A stretch of DNA of 64,000 nt from Verrucomicrobiota bacterium (GTDB lineage Bacteria; Verrucomicrobiota; Verrucomicrobiia; Limisphaerales; UBA1319). Shown here one piece after another: positions 1 through 8,067 of this stretch. The notes beneath the pieces are model-generated. The model did no database searches, was not told where the DNA came from, and saw nothing but the letters and a program-made list of their open reading frames with translations. Made by a program: the position numbers and the translations under genes. The DNA is taken from contig JAKLHY010000001.1 of assembly GCA_022709905.1 (NCBI GenBank), positions 283,812 to 347,811 on the forward strand, in the 5' to 3' direction. Positions within the stretch are counted from its first letter, which is position 1, and every line of letters starts with the position of its first letter.

Positions 1-579
1 TGTATTTACTCCGTCGGGTTGCGGTTCAAATGGATCGATATCAAAAGTCGAGGCGTCATATTGAATATCCAGATCGTGAAGCCAATCGAGTCGATGAAGC
101 ATGAAAGCCGACCGAAATCCAACCGAATTCCATTGACCTAGGTAATGATTGATCCGCTCAGCACTTTTTCGGAACGATTCTCGAGAATGATACAATTTGC
201 CGTTGTGTTTGAGGTCATGGACCCCCATCTCGAATCCGTGCTTTTCAAGCCAGTGCGGGATTTTCGGAGGCAGCGAGTAGTCTCCCTCAGGAATGAAATT
301 AAAGGATGACCGAATTTCATATTGCCGGTCCAGTTCCGCAAGCCGTTGCCAACGGTTCAATCCAACATGCGATTCAACATCATGGGTAATCACCAGGGCG
401 AATTGCTTGCCATCGGGCCATCCCGGCCATCCTTCCGGCTTTAAACCCGCCTCCTCATAGATAGGCCAGTAAGCCGCAGACTGCCTACGCATGGCTTTGG
501 CGGAAAACCGTCTCAGCGCAATCCGGACGCCTAGCGGCAGGAATGGCTTCAGCGAGTAGTAAGTGCGACTTTTCAGCAT
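1..579 (-). CDS. Polysaccharide deacetylase-like protein (3' end cut by window edge)
   Basis: The minus-strand frame stays open from the ATG at 579 to the window edge, giving 193 codons without the C-terminus. The NodB-type metal site is recognisable: THDVE near residue 73 matches the first deacetylase motif (usually TFDDG, but THDVE is common in exopolysaccharide loci), and VHDLKH near residue 117 gives the H-x3-H ligands. Family members remove N- or O-acetyl groups from polysaccharides. An in-frame stop just upstream (near 657) limits the start, and the preceding DUF218-like gene ends 30 bases before, so the two are probably co-transcribed. The product could act on the polymer made by the genes to the right. 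The substrate cannot be told from sequence. Confidence 0.8.
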   Translation of the reverse strand, partial: MLKSRTYYSLKPFLPLGVRIALRRFSAKAMRRQSAAYWPIYEEAGLKPEGWPGWPDGKQFALVITHDVESHVGLNRWQRLAELDRQYEIRSSFNFIPEGDYSLPPKIPHWLEKHGFEMGVHDLKHNGKLYHSRESFRKSAERINHYLGQWNSVGFRSAFMLHRLDWLHDLDIQYDASTFDIDPFEPQPDGVNT

Positions 580-608
580 TCGAGTGATCGAATCGTCAAT
601 TGGAAAGG

Positions 609-1373
609 TCAAGAACGCTGTGATTGAAGGGGAGCGTCCATGGGGGCAAGATAATCAGAATTCTCAACATCCTTGCTTGGAAAGAAAAGAAAACGCGCAT
701 AACAATAGGCAATCAATTCCCCCAGCACTTCTTGAACGCCCTCGCTCGATGTCCACCAGCGTGACGGGTCATAATAGCGATCCTCAAGAGCGATGATTCC
801 CACCTTGATCCGGTCACCCATGGCTTTTTGGCAGAGCAAACGTGATCTCCGGGCATGAGGCCCCAGGGTTGCGACATCAAGAGAATCGATGGAAAGGCCT
901 GTCTTTGTCAGCCAATGCTTAAGGGCAAGGGAAGAGTGATAAGTGCGATCTTTGCAGACAGCCGGACAAATCAGGATGGACACCGAATTCTGCGGCACTC
1001 CGTGGGCGATGAGCAGCCGGACCAGATATTCGCCACTATAACGACCTGATTCGTAGGGGTTTAATCCTTCATAAACGGCTCTGACAACGAGCATTCGGTC
1101 GTAGCAACCCTCTCTAAACTCCTCGGCTGCCTGCCGCATGGTGTAATTGGGCGACCAGCCATCAACAACAAGCAACGATCCTCGGTTCGGTGAGGTGATG
1201 GCAAGAAAACCATGGGCTGTTCTTAAGAAAAGCACCAGTCCCAGCCCCAGAATAACCAGGAACAGGAGTTTTCCGGGGAGTGTTAAAGTCCAGCAGACAC
1301 GTCGCCTGAAGAGGCACCTTGCCAGTTTGTTGCCTGGAAGCGCGATTCGCCAGGATGCTATTGGGTTGGCCAT
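609..1373 (-). CDS. DUF218/YdcF-like protein with N-terminal membrane anchor
   Basis: 254 residues. A basic N-terminus is followed by one strongly hydrophobic segment at about residues 33-52, then a soluble domain. The soluble part resembles the SanA/ElyC/YdcF (DUF218) fold: a beta-strand ending in VVDGW, a region where an AHGVPQNSVSIL-type segment precedes a stretch rich in R, T and H, and a later ATLGPHARRSRLL segment. Proteins of this family are envelope-associated, of poorly defined enzymatic function, and recur in exopolysaccharide and exosortase loci. The gene lies between an oxidoreductase and a polysaccharide deacetylase on the same strand, consistent with one operon. The family assignment is by pattern only. 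Confidence 0.6.
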   Translation of the reverse strand: MANPIASWRIALPGNKLARCLFRRRVCWTLTLPGKLLFLVILGLGLVLFLRTAHGFLAITSPNRGSLLVVDGWSPNYTMRQAAEEFREGCYDRMLVVRAVYEGLNPYESGRYSGEYLVRLLIAHGVPQNSVSILICPAVCKDRTYHSSLALKHWLTKTGLSIDSLDVATLGPHARRSRLLCQKAMGDRIKVGIIALEDRYYDPSRWWTSSEGVQEVLGELIAYCYARFLFFPSKDVENSDYLAPMDAPLQSQRS

Positions 1374-1440
1374 TTCAGAGTGCTCAGAATGCCACCGTGG
1401 CAGGTGCGGAAAGACCGCAATAGGAAAAACGCCGATGCCA

Positions 1441-2538
1441 CTATCTCCTCGGAATCGGTTCGGAAGACGGCTGGATTTGTCGAAAAATAGAATCCATGAT
1501 TACGGCAGTCAGCAGAATTTCACGATAAGGAATGGGGGGGGGAGTGTTCTCAATAATTGAGCGATAGAACTGGTCAATGAGATACTTCATGCCCGATTTT
1601 GGATGAAAATCGTTCGATAGAAACAACCGCATGTTATGAAACCAATTTATAAAACACTGGCTCGCAAAGCCAAATGGCGGGATAAACTGTTCCGCATAGC
1701 TCGTATACCGCTGCCCAGGGAGGCGGATCAGGAGTTGCTTGTCTTGGTCCAGTAACAGGCCGTTCTTTGAGCCGTAGGCGCGAAACTGGTGAAGCGAAGG
1801 CCGCATCTGGGATGAAAATGTGAAATAGGCCGTGGTTCTTTGGTCTTCAAGGATCATCACTCGAAGTTCATCGAACAATTCATTTTCTCCCCGATTGCGC
1901 AGTTGGGGGCTCGTAAAACCCTGCGCAATTACCCGAGGGGAATCGCTTTGCAGATATTCCGCCAGACGTGCGACGCCATGGCTGATGATATTATGCAGCA
2001 AAGAACCCGGAAGTTTGCGAACCCAATGTTGCTTGTCTGCGAGCAATGCCTTGGCATAACTCCCGTATCCAAGATCATATCCATAAATGCTTTCCATGTG
2101 TAAGGGTGGCCCTCCCAGATAATCCTCCCGAACCAGCTTTCGAAACCGCCGTGCCACATGGCAAAACTGATCATCGTGTCCCGCAGTCACCTTTAGGGCG
2201 TGGCTTTCTGCGATGGCGAGTAGATCGCGGGCTTCCTGAGGATATAAGGTGAAAGGCTTTTCCACATAAACATGGCATCCATGGGCAAGACATTGTTTGG
2301 CAATTCCGTAGTGGCTTTGAGGCGGAGTGGTGACGTGAACCACGTCCGGTTGGACGGCATTCAACATCGTTTCCAGATCGATGAAAATCCGCTCGACAGG
2401 AAAGCGATCGGCTAATTGCCGTGCCATGAGTTCTTCGCGATCGCAGGCCGCGACAATTTTTCCGAGGCGGACTCGCTGGATGGCGGCTGCATGGTCATCA
2501 GCGATCTTCCCGCATCCGACAATGGCAATCTTAAGCAT
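1441..2538 (-). CDS. Gfo/Idh/MocA-family NAD(P)-dependent oxidoreductase
   Basis: 365 residues, the usual family length. The N-terminal Rossmann fold starts IAIVGCGKIADDHAAA, and the family's EKP motif (VYVEKPFTLYPQEA, near residue 94) carries the conserved lysine. The C-terminal half is the usual mixed alpha/beta substrate domain. Members oxidise or reduce sugar or nucleotide-sugar hydroxyls. The start overlaps the end of the upstream epimerase by 8 bases, so translation is probably coupled and the two may act on the same nucleotide sugar. This is a different paralogue from the oxidoreductase at 28279-29376, and its substrate is unknown. Confidence 0.88.
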   Translation of the reverse strand: MLKIAIVGCGKIADDHAAAIQRVRLGKIVAACDREELMARQLADRFPVERIFIDLETMLNAVQPDVVHVTTPPQSHYGIAKQCLAHGCHVYVEKPFTLYPQEARDLLAIAESHALKVTAGHDDQFCHVARRFRKLVREDYLGGPPLHMESIYGYDLGYGSYAKALLADKQHWVRKLPGSLLHNIISHGVARLAEYLQSDSPRVIAQGFTSPQLRNRGENELFDELRVMILEDQRTTAYFTFSSQMRPSLHQFRAYGSKNGLLLDQDKQLLIRLPGQRYTSYAEQFIPPFGFASQCFINWFHNMRLFLSNDFHPKSGMKYLIDQFYRSIIENTPPPIPYREILLTAVIMDSIFRQIQPSSEPIPRR

Positions 2539-3580
2539 GGTTCAGCTTTTCCCGGCAGGCGGCAAAATACCTGTTCAATCCTTCATTGGTTGGAACCCGC
2601 TGAGTCCATCCCAGACGGTTCTTAATCTTGTCATTGCTATAAGAGGTCTTCTTCCAGTTTGCGTGCCAGGTCCCAAGGCCATACACAGGCGGCAACTGTC
2701 CTTCAGACCATGCCGAATACTTTTCCCAGAGCCAACAAAACAGATAGCTAAGGCTATGAGGCAGATACACCGAGGGAAATCTCCTGACGAACCGTTTGTA
2801 GGCGCGAAGAAATTGACGGCTGGTAGGAAGATCGTTGTCAACGACATTAAATACCTCGCCCTCGATCCCATTGACCAGTCCGGCCAAGACGATGGCTTCA
2901 GCACAATTGTCGACATAACTCAATGGAAGTATGTTGCCGCCGCCCATATGAAGAAAGAGACCGAAAGTGCTTATTCCAACCCTGCTGTGGATAGCTTCGT
3001 TGCCTGGACCATATACCCAACCGGGGCGGACAATCACACATGGCATGCTGCTATTCCTAGAATATTCAAGAACAAGCTGGTCCTGGCGAACTTTTGCGTA
3101 GCAGTAAGCTTGACCTCGTCGTGCAGGTTGTGGCTCAACCGGGCAGGTCTCCTCTAAGCGCTGCTTGTGTATCATATTCCGATTGTCATAAACGGCAAAA
3201 GAACTAACATTGACAAACCGCTTTATGCTTTTATTATAAAGACAAGCATCCAAAAGGTTCCGAGTGGTGACGACTGAGTTTAGAAACGCGTCCGGAAATG
3301 ACTTTTCACCTCGGCCAGCGGCAAGGTGATATACAAGCCGCGCGTCCTTCGTGATTCTGAGGCAATCGTCTCGAGATAGAAGGTTGCCATGAAGCACGTT
3401 AAGGCAGGATATGTTACGACTTTTGGTAGAGGAATTCGCTGGAGAAACACTTGTGGAGGGCCTCATTAAACCAACGACATTCCTGAACCCGCGTTCAATC
3501 AAACAAGCCACTACACGTCGGCCTATAAAACCTCCATAGCCAGTTACCAAGATACGGTCATTTGGCTCCAAAATCATCAA
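2531..3580 (-). CDS. NAD-dependent epimerase/dehydratase (extended SDR)
   Basis: 349 residues. The Rossmann motif GYGGFIGRR (G-x2-G-x2-G) lies at about residues 14-22. The SDR catalytic set is present: a serine in NVSSFAVYD and Y-x3-K as YCYAK. Family members epimerise, dehydrate or reduce NDP-sugars in the cytoplasm. The start is ATG at 3580, with a second in-frame ATG three bases later. It is followed with an 8-base overlap by a Gfo/Idh oxidoreductase. It is the first gene after the AT-rich segment and an IS-end remnant, so it may have its own promoter in 3581-3854, but none could be identified with confidence. Confidence 0.87.
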   Translation of the reverse strand: MMILEPNDRILVTGYGGFIGRRVVACLIERGFRNVVGLMRPSTSVSPANSSTKSRNISCLNVLHGNLLSRDDCLRITKDARLVYHLAAGRGEKSFPDAFLNSVVTTRNLLDACLYNKSIKRFVNVSSFAVYDNRNMIHKQRLEETCPVEPQPARRGQAYCYAKVRQDQLVLEYSRNSSMPCVIVRPGWVYGPGNEAIHSRVGISTFGLFLHMGGGNILPLSYVDNCAEAIVLAGLVNGIEGEVFNVVDNDLPTSRQFLRAYKRFVRRFPSVYLPHSLSYLFCWLWEKYSAWSEGQLPPVYGLGTWHANWKKTSYSNDKIKNRLGWTQRVPTNEGLNRYFAACREKLNHA

Positions 3581-3690
3581 AAATCATCCTTTATGATAAT
3601 CGTTAATCAGTGGTTATCTCCTTTTATGATCATTGTCGAAATTACACATTTCTGAAGAAGCTAAACGCTCTGGGTGGCGACCTAAAAAGG

Positions 3691-3804
3691 TTATAACCAT
3701 CGAATTTGACGCGAATCGCGCAAATTCAGGGTTTATGATCAGATCAAGTCTTTTGTAGATCATTGTCTCCGTCACACTTGCGGCCTTTGAGACTGGCTCT
3801 AAAA
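3691..3804 (-). repeat. Remnant of an IS terminal region (copy A)
   Basis: About 114 bases that align, with scattered mismatches and small indels, to 10479-10592. Shared blocks include CAGGGTTTAT, CATTGTCTCC and GGCTCTA. Read on the minus strand both copies begin with a TAGAGCCAG core, which resembles an IS terminal repeat, and continue CGGAGACAATGA. The second copy lies just upstream of a decayed DDE transposase, so the family is best explained as the left end of that IS. Copy A has no transposase behind it and would be a solo end. Confidence 0.55.
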
Positions 3805-3854
3805 TTTATTATCTAACAAGATAGCTGGGGCAGGAAAATAGGTGTGCAACAAAA

Positions 3855-5681
3855 CTACAAATCACGGTAAACCCACCGGCACGATAACTCCTGGCTGATG
3901 ATTCTACCAAGAATGGGAACATACCTGCTGTTATAGGACCTCGCGCCAGAGAGCAGCGACTCCAAAGCCTTTCCATTGTACAAATGACCTGTTCTCATGG
4001 AAGATGCCGATGAAAACCATCCAGCATAAGGAGATTCCGTAAGCAACGTTTGTATTACAGGCGCGTTCAACGCCCATTTATAATACCATTTATTAGAATC
4101 CGTTATTTTAAAAAACCTACTGACAGTACCACGAAACAGAAATTGTGCCAAGGCTACCTTTTCAGCCATAAACAAATGAGTTCTAAGTAGCGTCTTTCGT
4201 ATTGTCGGAACTCCCTTTTCAGTTTTCATTAACGCTAGTTCGGGAAACAAAATCTCAGTGCATGCTCTAGTTAATCTACTTCCCTTTTTGAAGCGCGGTG
4301 GCAGCCAGTAAATAGAACGGGTCATGGGATTTGAGGAAAACGGAAGGTAGCGGGGATTTTTGTATACGAGACCGGTAAAACAGGTTTGAAACACCCTCAG
4401 CAAATGGTCGATTTTGGTACCGATAGGGAAATCAGAAACATCTTGAAGGGCTTCTTTGGCGAATTCATAAACGACGTTCTTACACTCATTGTCAGGTACT
4501 AATAAAAGACCTGAGTGAAAGTCAAGAAGGTATTTCATTCGAATAAAAAACTTGTAGTCAAAACCACGAGTGCTTTCAGGGAATAAAGCTCTTCCTCTAA
4601 GGTAGTATGAACCTCTGAAAGCCTCTCCACCAGGGACTCCGCAATACTTTATATGCGTGTGATTTATAACAGGATTAGAGGCGTCGGTGGCATAGTCTGT
4701 GCAGGATCTAAAGAATTCTTCACATCCATCCTGCATTAAGTTAATATATGAGGCATTGGTCTTGAGTTGTTCTTTGCTAACAAAGTACTTCGGTCGAACA
4801 ATGAGCGGAATCCCGGTGCAACTTGCCGCCCTCCTTGTCACAACAACATCCACTTCATCCTCCAAACCGGTTACCTGGGCCTGAAAAGGAATATTAAGAG
4901 CATGGCATGTGGACAGTAGCAGTCGTGAGTCCTCTCCCCCTGTGAAATCGCATATGGTATTTTTGTTTTTTCCAGCCTCATAGTACTTCCTGACTGAGAG
5001 TTTCAGTATGGCAAGCCATTCCTCAATGATGTCATCGAAACCCGACCGCATCGGTGTTTCATCAGTTGGTCGCCAGTAGATCTCGTCACTAATTTTTTTG
5101 TTTTGTCGAAATTGGATGCACTGGCAAGGAAGCATCCTGTGAACATTCTCAAAGCGAGTCATTGAGCCCCAAGTATTCTTCAAATGGATTGAAAGGCTAA
5201 ATCCCAATGGATTTATCCTTGCCTGCAATAATCGGGCGAGGGGCAGTTCATGGCTTGAGAGAAAAAGTCCATTATTGTTCGTTCCATAATATATTGGCGT
5301 GGTATTATTGAAGTCCGTTGCAGCCAGCAGTGCATTAGATTGACCATCATAAGCAACCAACGCAAAACAACCATCGAGGTCGCTCGTAAGAACACTTCTC
5401 GGCTCGGAAAAAACTCTCTGAATTAACTTTCGTTTTTCTGCATTGTCCATCGACACTGCAAGCGGAGTTCCGAGAAGTGCTAACCAGGAGTTGGTTGCCT
5501 CATTTGTGATTATGATGTCATCGATCACTTTTGTGTTTCCATAGCTTGTTAGAAAGGAATATGATTGACGAATATTAAGTTCGGAAGTGCGCAATACGGG
5601 TGGAACGACTTCCACGAAATCGTTTTTCCACTTAGTCTGCAAAACACTATCCTGCGTATTGCCCATAATGAAATAGCTCAT
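3855..5681 (-). CDS. Asparagine-synthase-like protein without the N-terminal glutaminase cysteine
   Basis: 608 residues. The C-terminal half has the ATP-pyrophosphatase loop of the asparagine synthase family as CDFTGGEDSRL near residue 245 (family form SGGxDS). The N-terminal half resembles the class II glutaminase fold (DLDGCFALVAYD; FLSSHELPLARLL), but the chain begins MSYFIMG. The catalytic Cys2 of true glutamine-hydrolysing enzymes (MCG...) is missing. In polysaccharide loci such proteins are thought to amidate or otherwise modify sugars. A role using free ammonia or another nucleophile is an inference. The gene is more AT-rich than the neighbouring metabolic genes. The ~235-bp repeat begins about 7 bases upstream of its start codon. 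Confidence 0.8.
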   Translation of the reverse strand: MSYFIMGNTQDSVLQTKWKNDFVEVVPPVLRTSELNIRQSYSFLTSYGNTKVIDDIIITNEATNSWLALLGTPLAVSMDNAEKRKLIQRVFSEPRSVLTSDLDGCFALVAYDGQSNALLAATDFNNTTPIYYGTNNNGLFLSSHELPLARLLQARINPLGFSLSIHLKNTWGSMTRFENVHRMLPCQCIQFRQNKKISDEIYWRPTDETPMRSGFDDIIEEWLAILKLSVRKYYEAGKNKNTICDFTGGEDSRLLLSTCHALNIPFQAQVTGLEDEVDVVVTRRAASCTGIPLIVRPKYFVSKEQLKTNASYINLMQDGCEEFFRSCTDYATDASNPVINHTHIKYCGVPGGEAFRGSYYLRGRALFPESTRGFDYKFFIRMKYLLDFHSGLLLVPDNECKNVVYEFAKEALQDVSDFPIGTKIDHLLRVFQTCFTGLVYKNPRYLPFSSNPMTRSIYWLPPRFKKGSRLTRACTEILFPELALMKTEKGVPTIRKTLLRTHLFMAEKVALAQFLFRGTVSRFFKITDSNKWYYKWALNAPVIQTLLTESPYAGWFSSASSMRTGHLYNGKALESLLSGARSYNSRYVPILGRIISQELSCRWVYRDL

Positions 5682-5687
5682 AAAAAA

Positions 5688-5921
5688 GGTTCTTCAGGGA
5701 TGTCCCTGGGATTTTTTATTGGAGATTTTTGAGCAACATGGTGGATTCACTTGGGAATCGCCCCTGCCAGCGGGCGAGTTCGTTACGCAAAGCGACCGGC
5801 GGTGCCGCGAACTGGAGCTCAGACCATCCCGCGCCGCCGATCGCCCGCCAGCAGGGGCTTTTGTTGGAATGGGCGTAGTTTTGTTTAGTGTTCATTCCCC
5901 AGATAATGTCTGAAGAGGCAT
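5688..5921. repeat. Structured ~235-bp dispersed repeat, copy 1
   Basis: Matches 7730-7965 at roughly 85-90 percent by eye, in the same orientation. The outer parts are AT-rich and the core is GC-rich and self-complementary: CCTGCCAGCGGGCGAG pairs with a downstream arm of the form CGCCCGCCAGCAGG, enclosing a second GC-rich stem. Copy 1 fills most of the gap between the ATP-grasp gene and the asparagine-synthase-like gene and abuts the start codon of the latter. No credible protein is encoded. It could be a non-autonomous mobile element or a duplicated structured 5' leader. Confidence 0.85.
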
Positions 5922-5981
5922 AAGCTAATAGATGTATATATATTAATAAAAGTCTTTGTTACTTATAACATGTAATGAGAT

Positions 5982-6920
5982 CTAACAGGCATTGGCTCTA
6001 GGTAAAAGTAGCATTTCGCCCAACTCCTTCTCTGCGATATCGGTAAGTTCAGTGTCAATGCATCCATCAGGTGTGAAGGTCATTTCGCCAAATACAGCCA
6101 GACCATCAATGTCATAGAAGTCAATTCTAACAAACGGGAATGGTTTTGAAAGCAATTCTGCCGCGTGAAGAATATCGTCGTAGGAATACGGTTTTGGAAT
6201 AATATCATCGTTATTGATACTATGTATGTTATAGGGCAGCGCGCACGTCCACTCTCGATTATAATAATAATATGATGCCCCGTGTCCGTCGTCATTTCTT
6301 CCAATGCATACTAACGTGCAGTGTGCTTTTCCTGAAAAGCAGTACAATTTATAATCAATTGGAAGTGCATTGGATGATGTGTTTAAGAAAGCCTCACATA
6401 TAATGCGCGGTGGTATGAGAGAATAGTGCTTTTCTCCTGACACCATGCTAATATCCTTTTTTAAAAAAGAGTTCAAAACGCTTATTACATTGGCTTTGTC
6501 CAGAGTGGACTTTGATCTGCAAATATAATTCATTTTAGAGCCATGAGTGCACTTTAGCACAAAACGGTCTGGTAGCACGTCAAAATTAATGTCCGTCGCA
6601 TTCTCATATACTGCGAGCATGGTTGGAAGCATGTGTTCTAAACCAAGTTGTTTTACATAGGAACGAACAGCGTACTTATCTGCACATGTGGTCTTCAGAG
6701 GGTTGTCCCAGTAAAGCATCAACCAAAGAAGTTTCTCTGTAAAGCAAGTTGGGTTTTTAAGATTGAGAGTTCGGCCTCTCATCGTGTAGTAACGATACTT
6801 AGCAAGAAGTTCAGGCGAAAGAGCGTACAATAGTCTTCTAAAAAGCAGCCATTGTCTGTAGTATAAGTCTTTCAGAAAAGGACTTCGCTTAACAAGGTTC
6901 TTAAAAGAATAAAAAAGCAT
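5982..6920 (-). CDS. TupA-like ATP-grasp protein (polysaccharide biosynthesis)
   Basis: 312 residues, close to the usual length of the ATPgrasp_TupA family (PF14305). Recognisable blocks are NPTCFTEKLLWLMLY near residue 57, DKYAVRSYVK, DRFVLKCTHGSKMNY (the KCTHGS element of the nucleotide-binding region), DYKLYCFSGK and FVRIDFYD...GEMTFTPDG near the C-terminus. The last block supplies the acidic metal-binding residues of the ATP-grasp core. TupA makes an amide-linked teichuronopeptide in Bacillus. Homologues in capsule and EPS loci are thought to attach amino acids or similar groups to sugars. It sits in the AT-rich segment between two copies of a structured repeat. Confidence 0.88.
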   Translation of the reverse strand: MLFYSFKNLVKRSPFLKDLYYRQWLLFRRLLYALSPELLAKYRYYTMRGRTLNLKNPTCFTEKLLWLMLYWDNPLKTTCADKYAVRSYVKQLGLEHMLPTMLAVYENATDINFDVLPDRFVLKCTHGSKMNYICRSKSTLDKANVISVLNSFLKKDISMVSGEKHYSLIPPRIICEAFLNTSSNALPIDYKLYCFSGKAHCTLVCIGRNDDGHGASYYYYNREWTCALPYNIHSINNDDIIPKPYSYDDILHAAELLSKPFPFVRIDFYDIDGLAVFGEMTFTPDGCIDTELTDIAEKELGEMLLLPRANAC

Positions 6921-7008
6921 AGAGGCCGAATTCTAAAACATTAGGAAAAAAAGTATGGCAAAAGAATAGTAAAAGAAATAAAGCGAATATCAAATAAAAA
7001 GTAAAATA

Positions 7009-7722
7009 CTATAAAGTAACGCAAACAAATATCATTGGAAAAAAGAGAGACCAAAAAGTATTCCAGATGTGTTTAGGCATATGAAATAGAGAAAGATGGC
7101 GTAGTTGCTCACCGGTTCGAGCCGACACAGTATGGTAACAGCGCAAAAAAAATCGACGACGATAATGTACTGTTTGATACAATTGATAACCTAGCCTTTT
7201 GTGTAAGGATAATGAAGCAGAATTATTAGGATCGATTACTACAAAAATGTACTGATATTTTTTGTTTTTCCAATAGGATGCCATATCATACCATAACTGT
7301 GATCCAATACCTTTACCTCGCATTTCTGGAACGGTGTATAAAAAAGTATTGTAGACCACATTATTTGGAATGGAAAAGCGCAAGTCAAACCATGAGATAT
7401 GAACGTATTTGCATTCAGACCAACCAAAACAGGCGTTTATTCCATCATGTTGTACAACGAACAATGTACAGCCTTGCCGGAGTCGCTTCACGGCAGCATT
7501 TCGCGTGCACCAACCATCCCAATAATCAGGATTGTCAACAACATCCATTAAAGAGGGCAGACGAAAACAATAGGGGCAAGACCGTGAGTAGGGCATCGTA
7601 TCAAGATTTAATCGGAGAAAGAGAAGAGAACGATCAAACCACCTTAAACCGGACCGGTATAAAGCCCTCTTCAAAATGCGAGCAAAATCGAATTGAAAAA
7701 AATGTTGTCTGAGAGAAAGCAC
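7009..7722 (-). CDS. GNAT-family N-acetyltransferase
   Basis: 237 residues from a GTG at 7722. The acetyl-CoA binding motif A is clear: PEMRGKGIGSQLWYDM near residue 135 (R/Q-x2-G-x-G/A). It is followed by the beta5/alpha4 element NNSASLSLHKRLGY typical of GNAT enzymes. An N-terminal segment of about 60 residues contains SCPYCF and is not recognised. The gene is very AT-rich. It lies within the EPS locus, so acetylation of an amino-sugar intermediate is plausible, though not shown. The start is uncertain; the next ATG (MPYSRS) is 42 codons in. The second copy of the 235-bp repeat begins just 5' of the GTG. Confidence 0.8.
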   Translation of the reverse strand: MLSLRQHFFQFDFARILKRALYRSGLRWFDRSLLFLRLNLDTMPYSRSCPYCFRLPSLMDVVDNPDYWDGWCTRNAAVKRLRQGCTLFVVQHDGINACFGWSECKYVHISWFDLRFSIPNNVVYNTFLYTVPEMRGKGIGSQLWYDMASYWKNKKYQYIFVVIDPNNSASLSLHKRLGYQLYQTVHYRRRFFLRCYHTVSARTGEQLRHLSLFHMPKHIWNTFWSLFFPMIFVCVTL

Positions 7723-7729
7723 TTTAAAA

Positions 7730-7965
7730 AACTGGTTGTTCCGGGATTTCCCTGGGATTATTTATTGGGTTTTTTGAGCAAAATGGTGAATTCACTTGGG
7801 AATCAGCCCTGCCAGCGGGCGAGTTCGTTACGCGTAGCGACCGGCGGCGTGGCGAGCTGGAGCTCAGACCATCCCGCGCCGCCGCTCGCCCGCCAGCAGG
7901 AACTTTTGTTGGAATGGGCGTCGTTTTGTTTAGTGTTTATTCCCCAGATAACGTCTGAAGAGGCA
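7730..7965. repeat. Structured ~235-bp dispersed repeat, copy 2
   Basis: Same orientation and same relation to the downstream minus-strand gene as copy 1 at 5688-5921. The palindromic GC-rich core is conserved, with the outer arms CCTGCCAGCGGGCGAG and CTCGCCCGCCAGCAGG differing at two positions. An internal TACGCGTA palindrome is present only in this copy (copy 1 has TACGCAAA). The shared sequence ends at CTGAAGAGGCA in both copies. It occupies the space between the flippase stop and the GNAT start. Confidence 0.85.
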
Positions 7966-8067
7966 AAAATATTGGGGAGCAATTGATTGGGACTGCGCGC
8001 CAAGCCCCGAAAAACGCCTAGTTGCTTGATCCCTTCCGTCTCGTCCCAACCAAATCGCAGTAACTAA

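Noticed and set aside
5719..5913. Small plus-strand frame within repeat copy 1 (and the similar one at 7693-7986)
   Set aside because: The frames are not conserved between the two copies, while the palindromic structure is.
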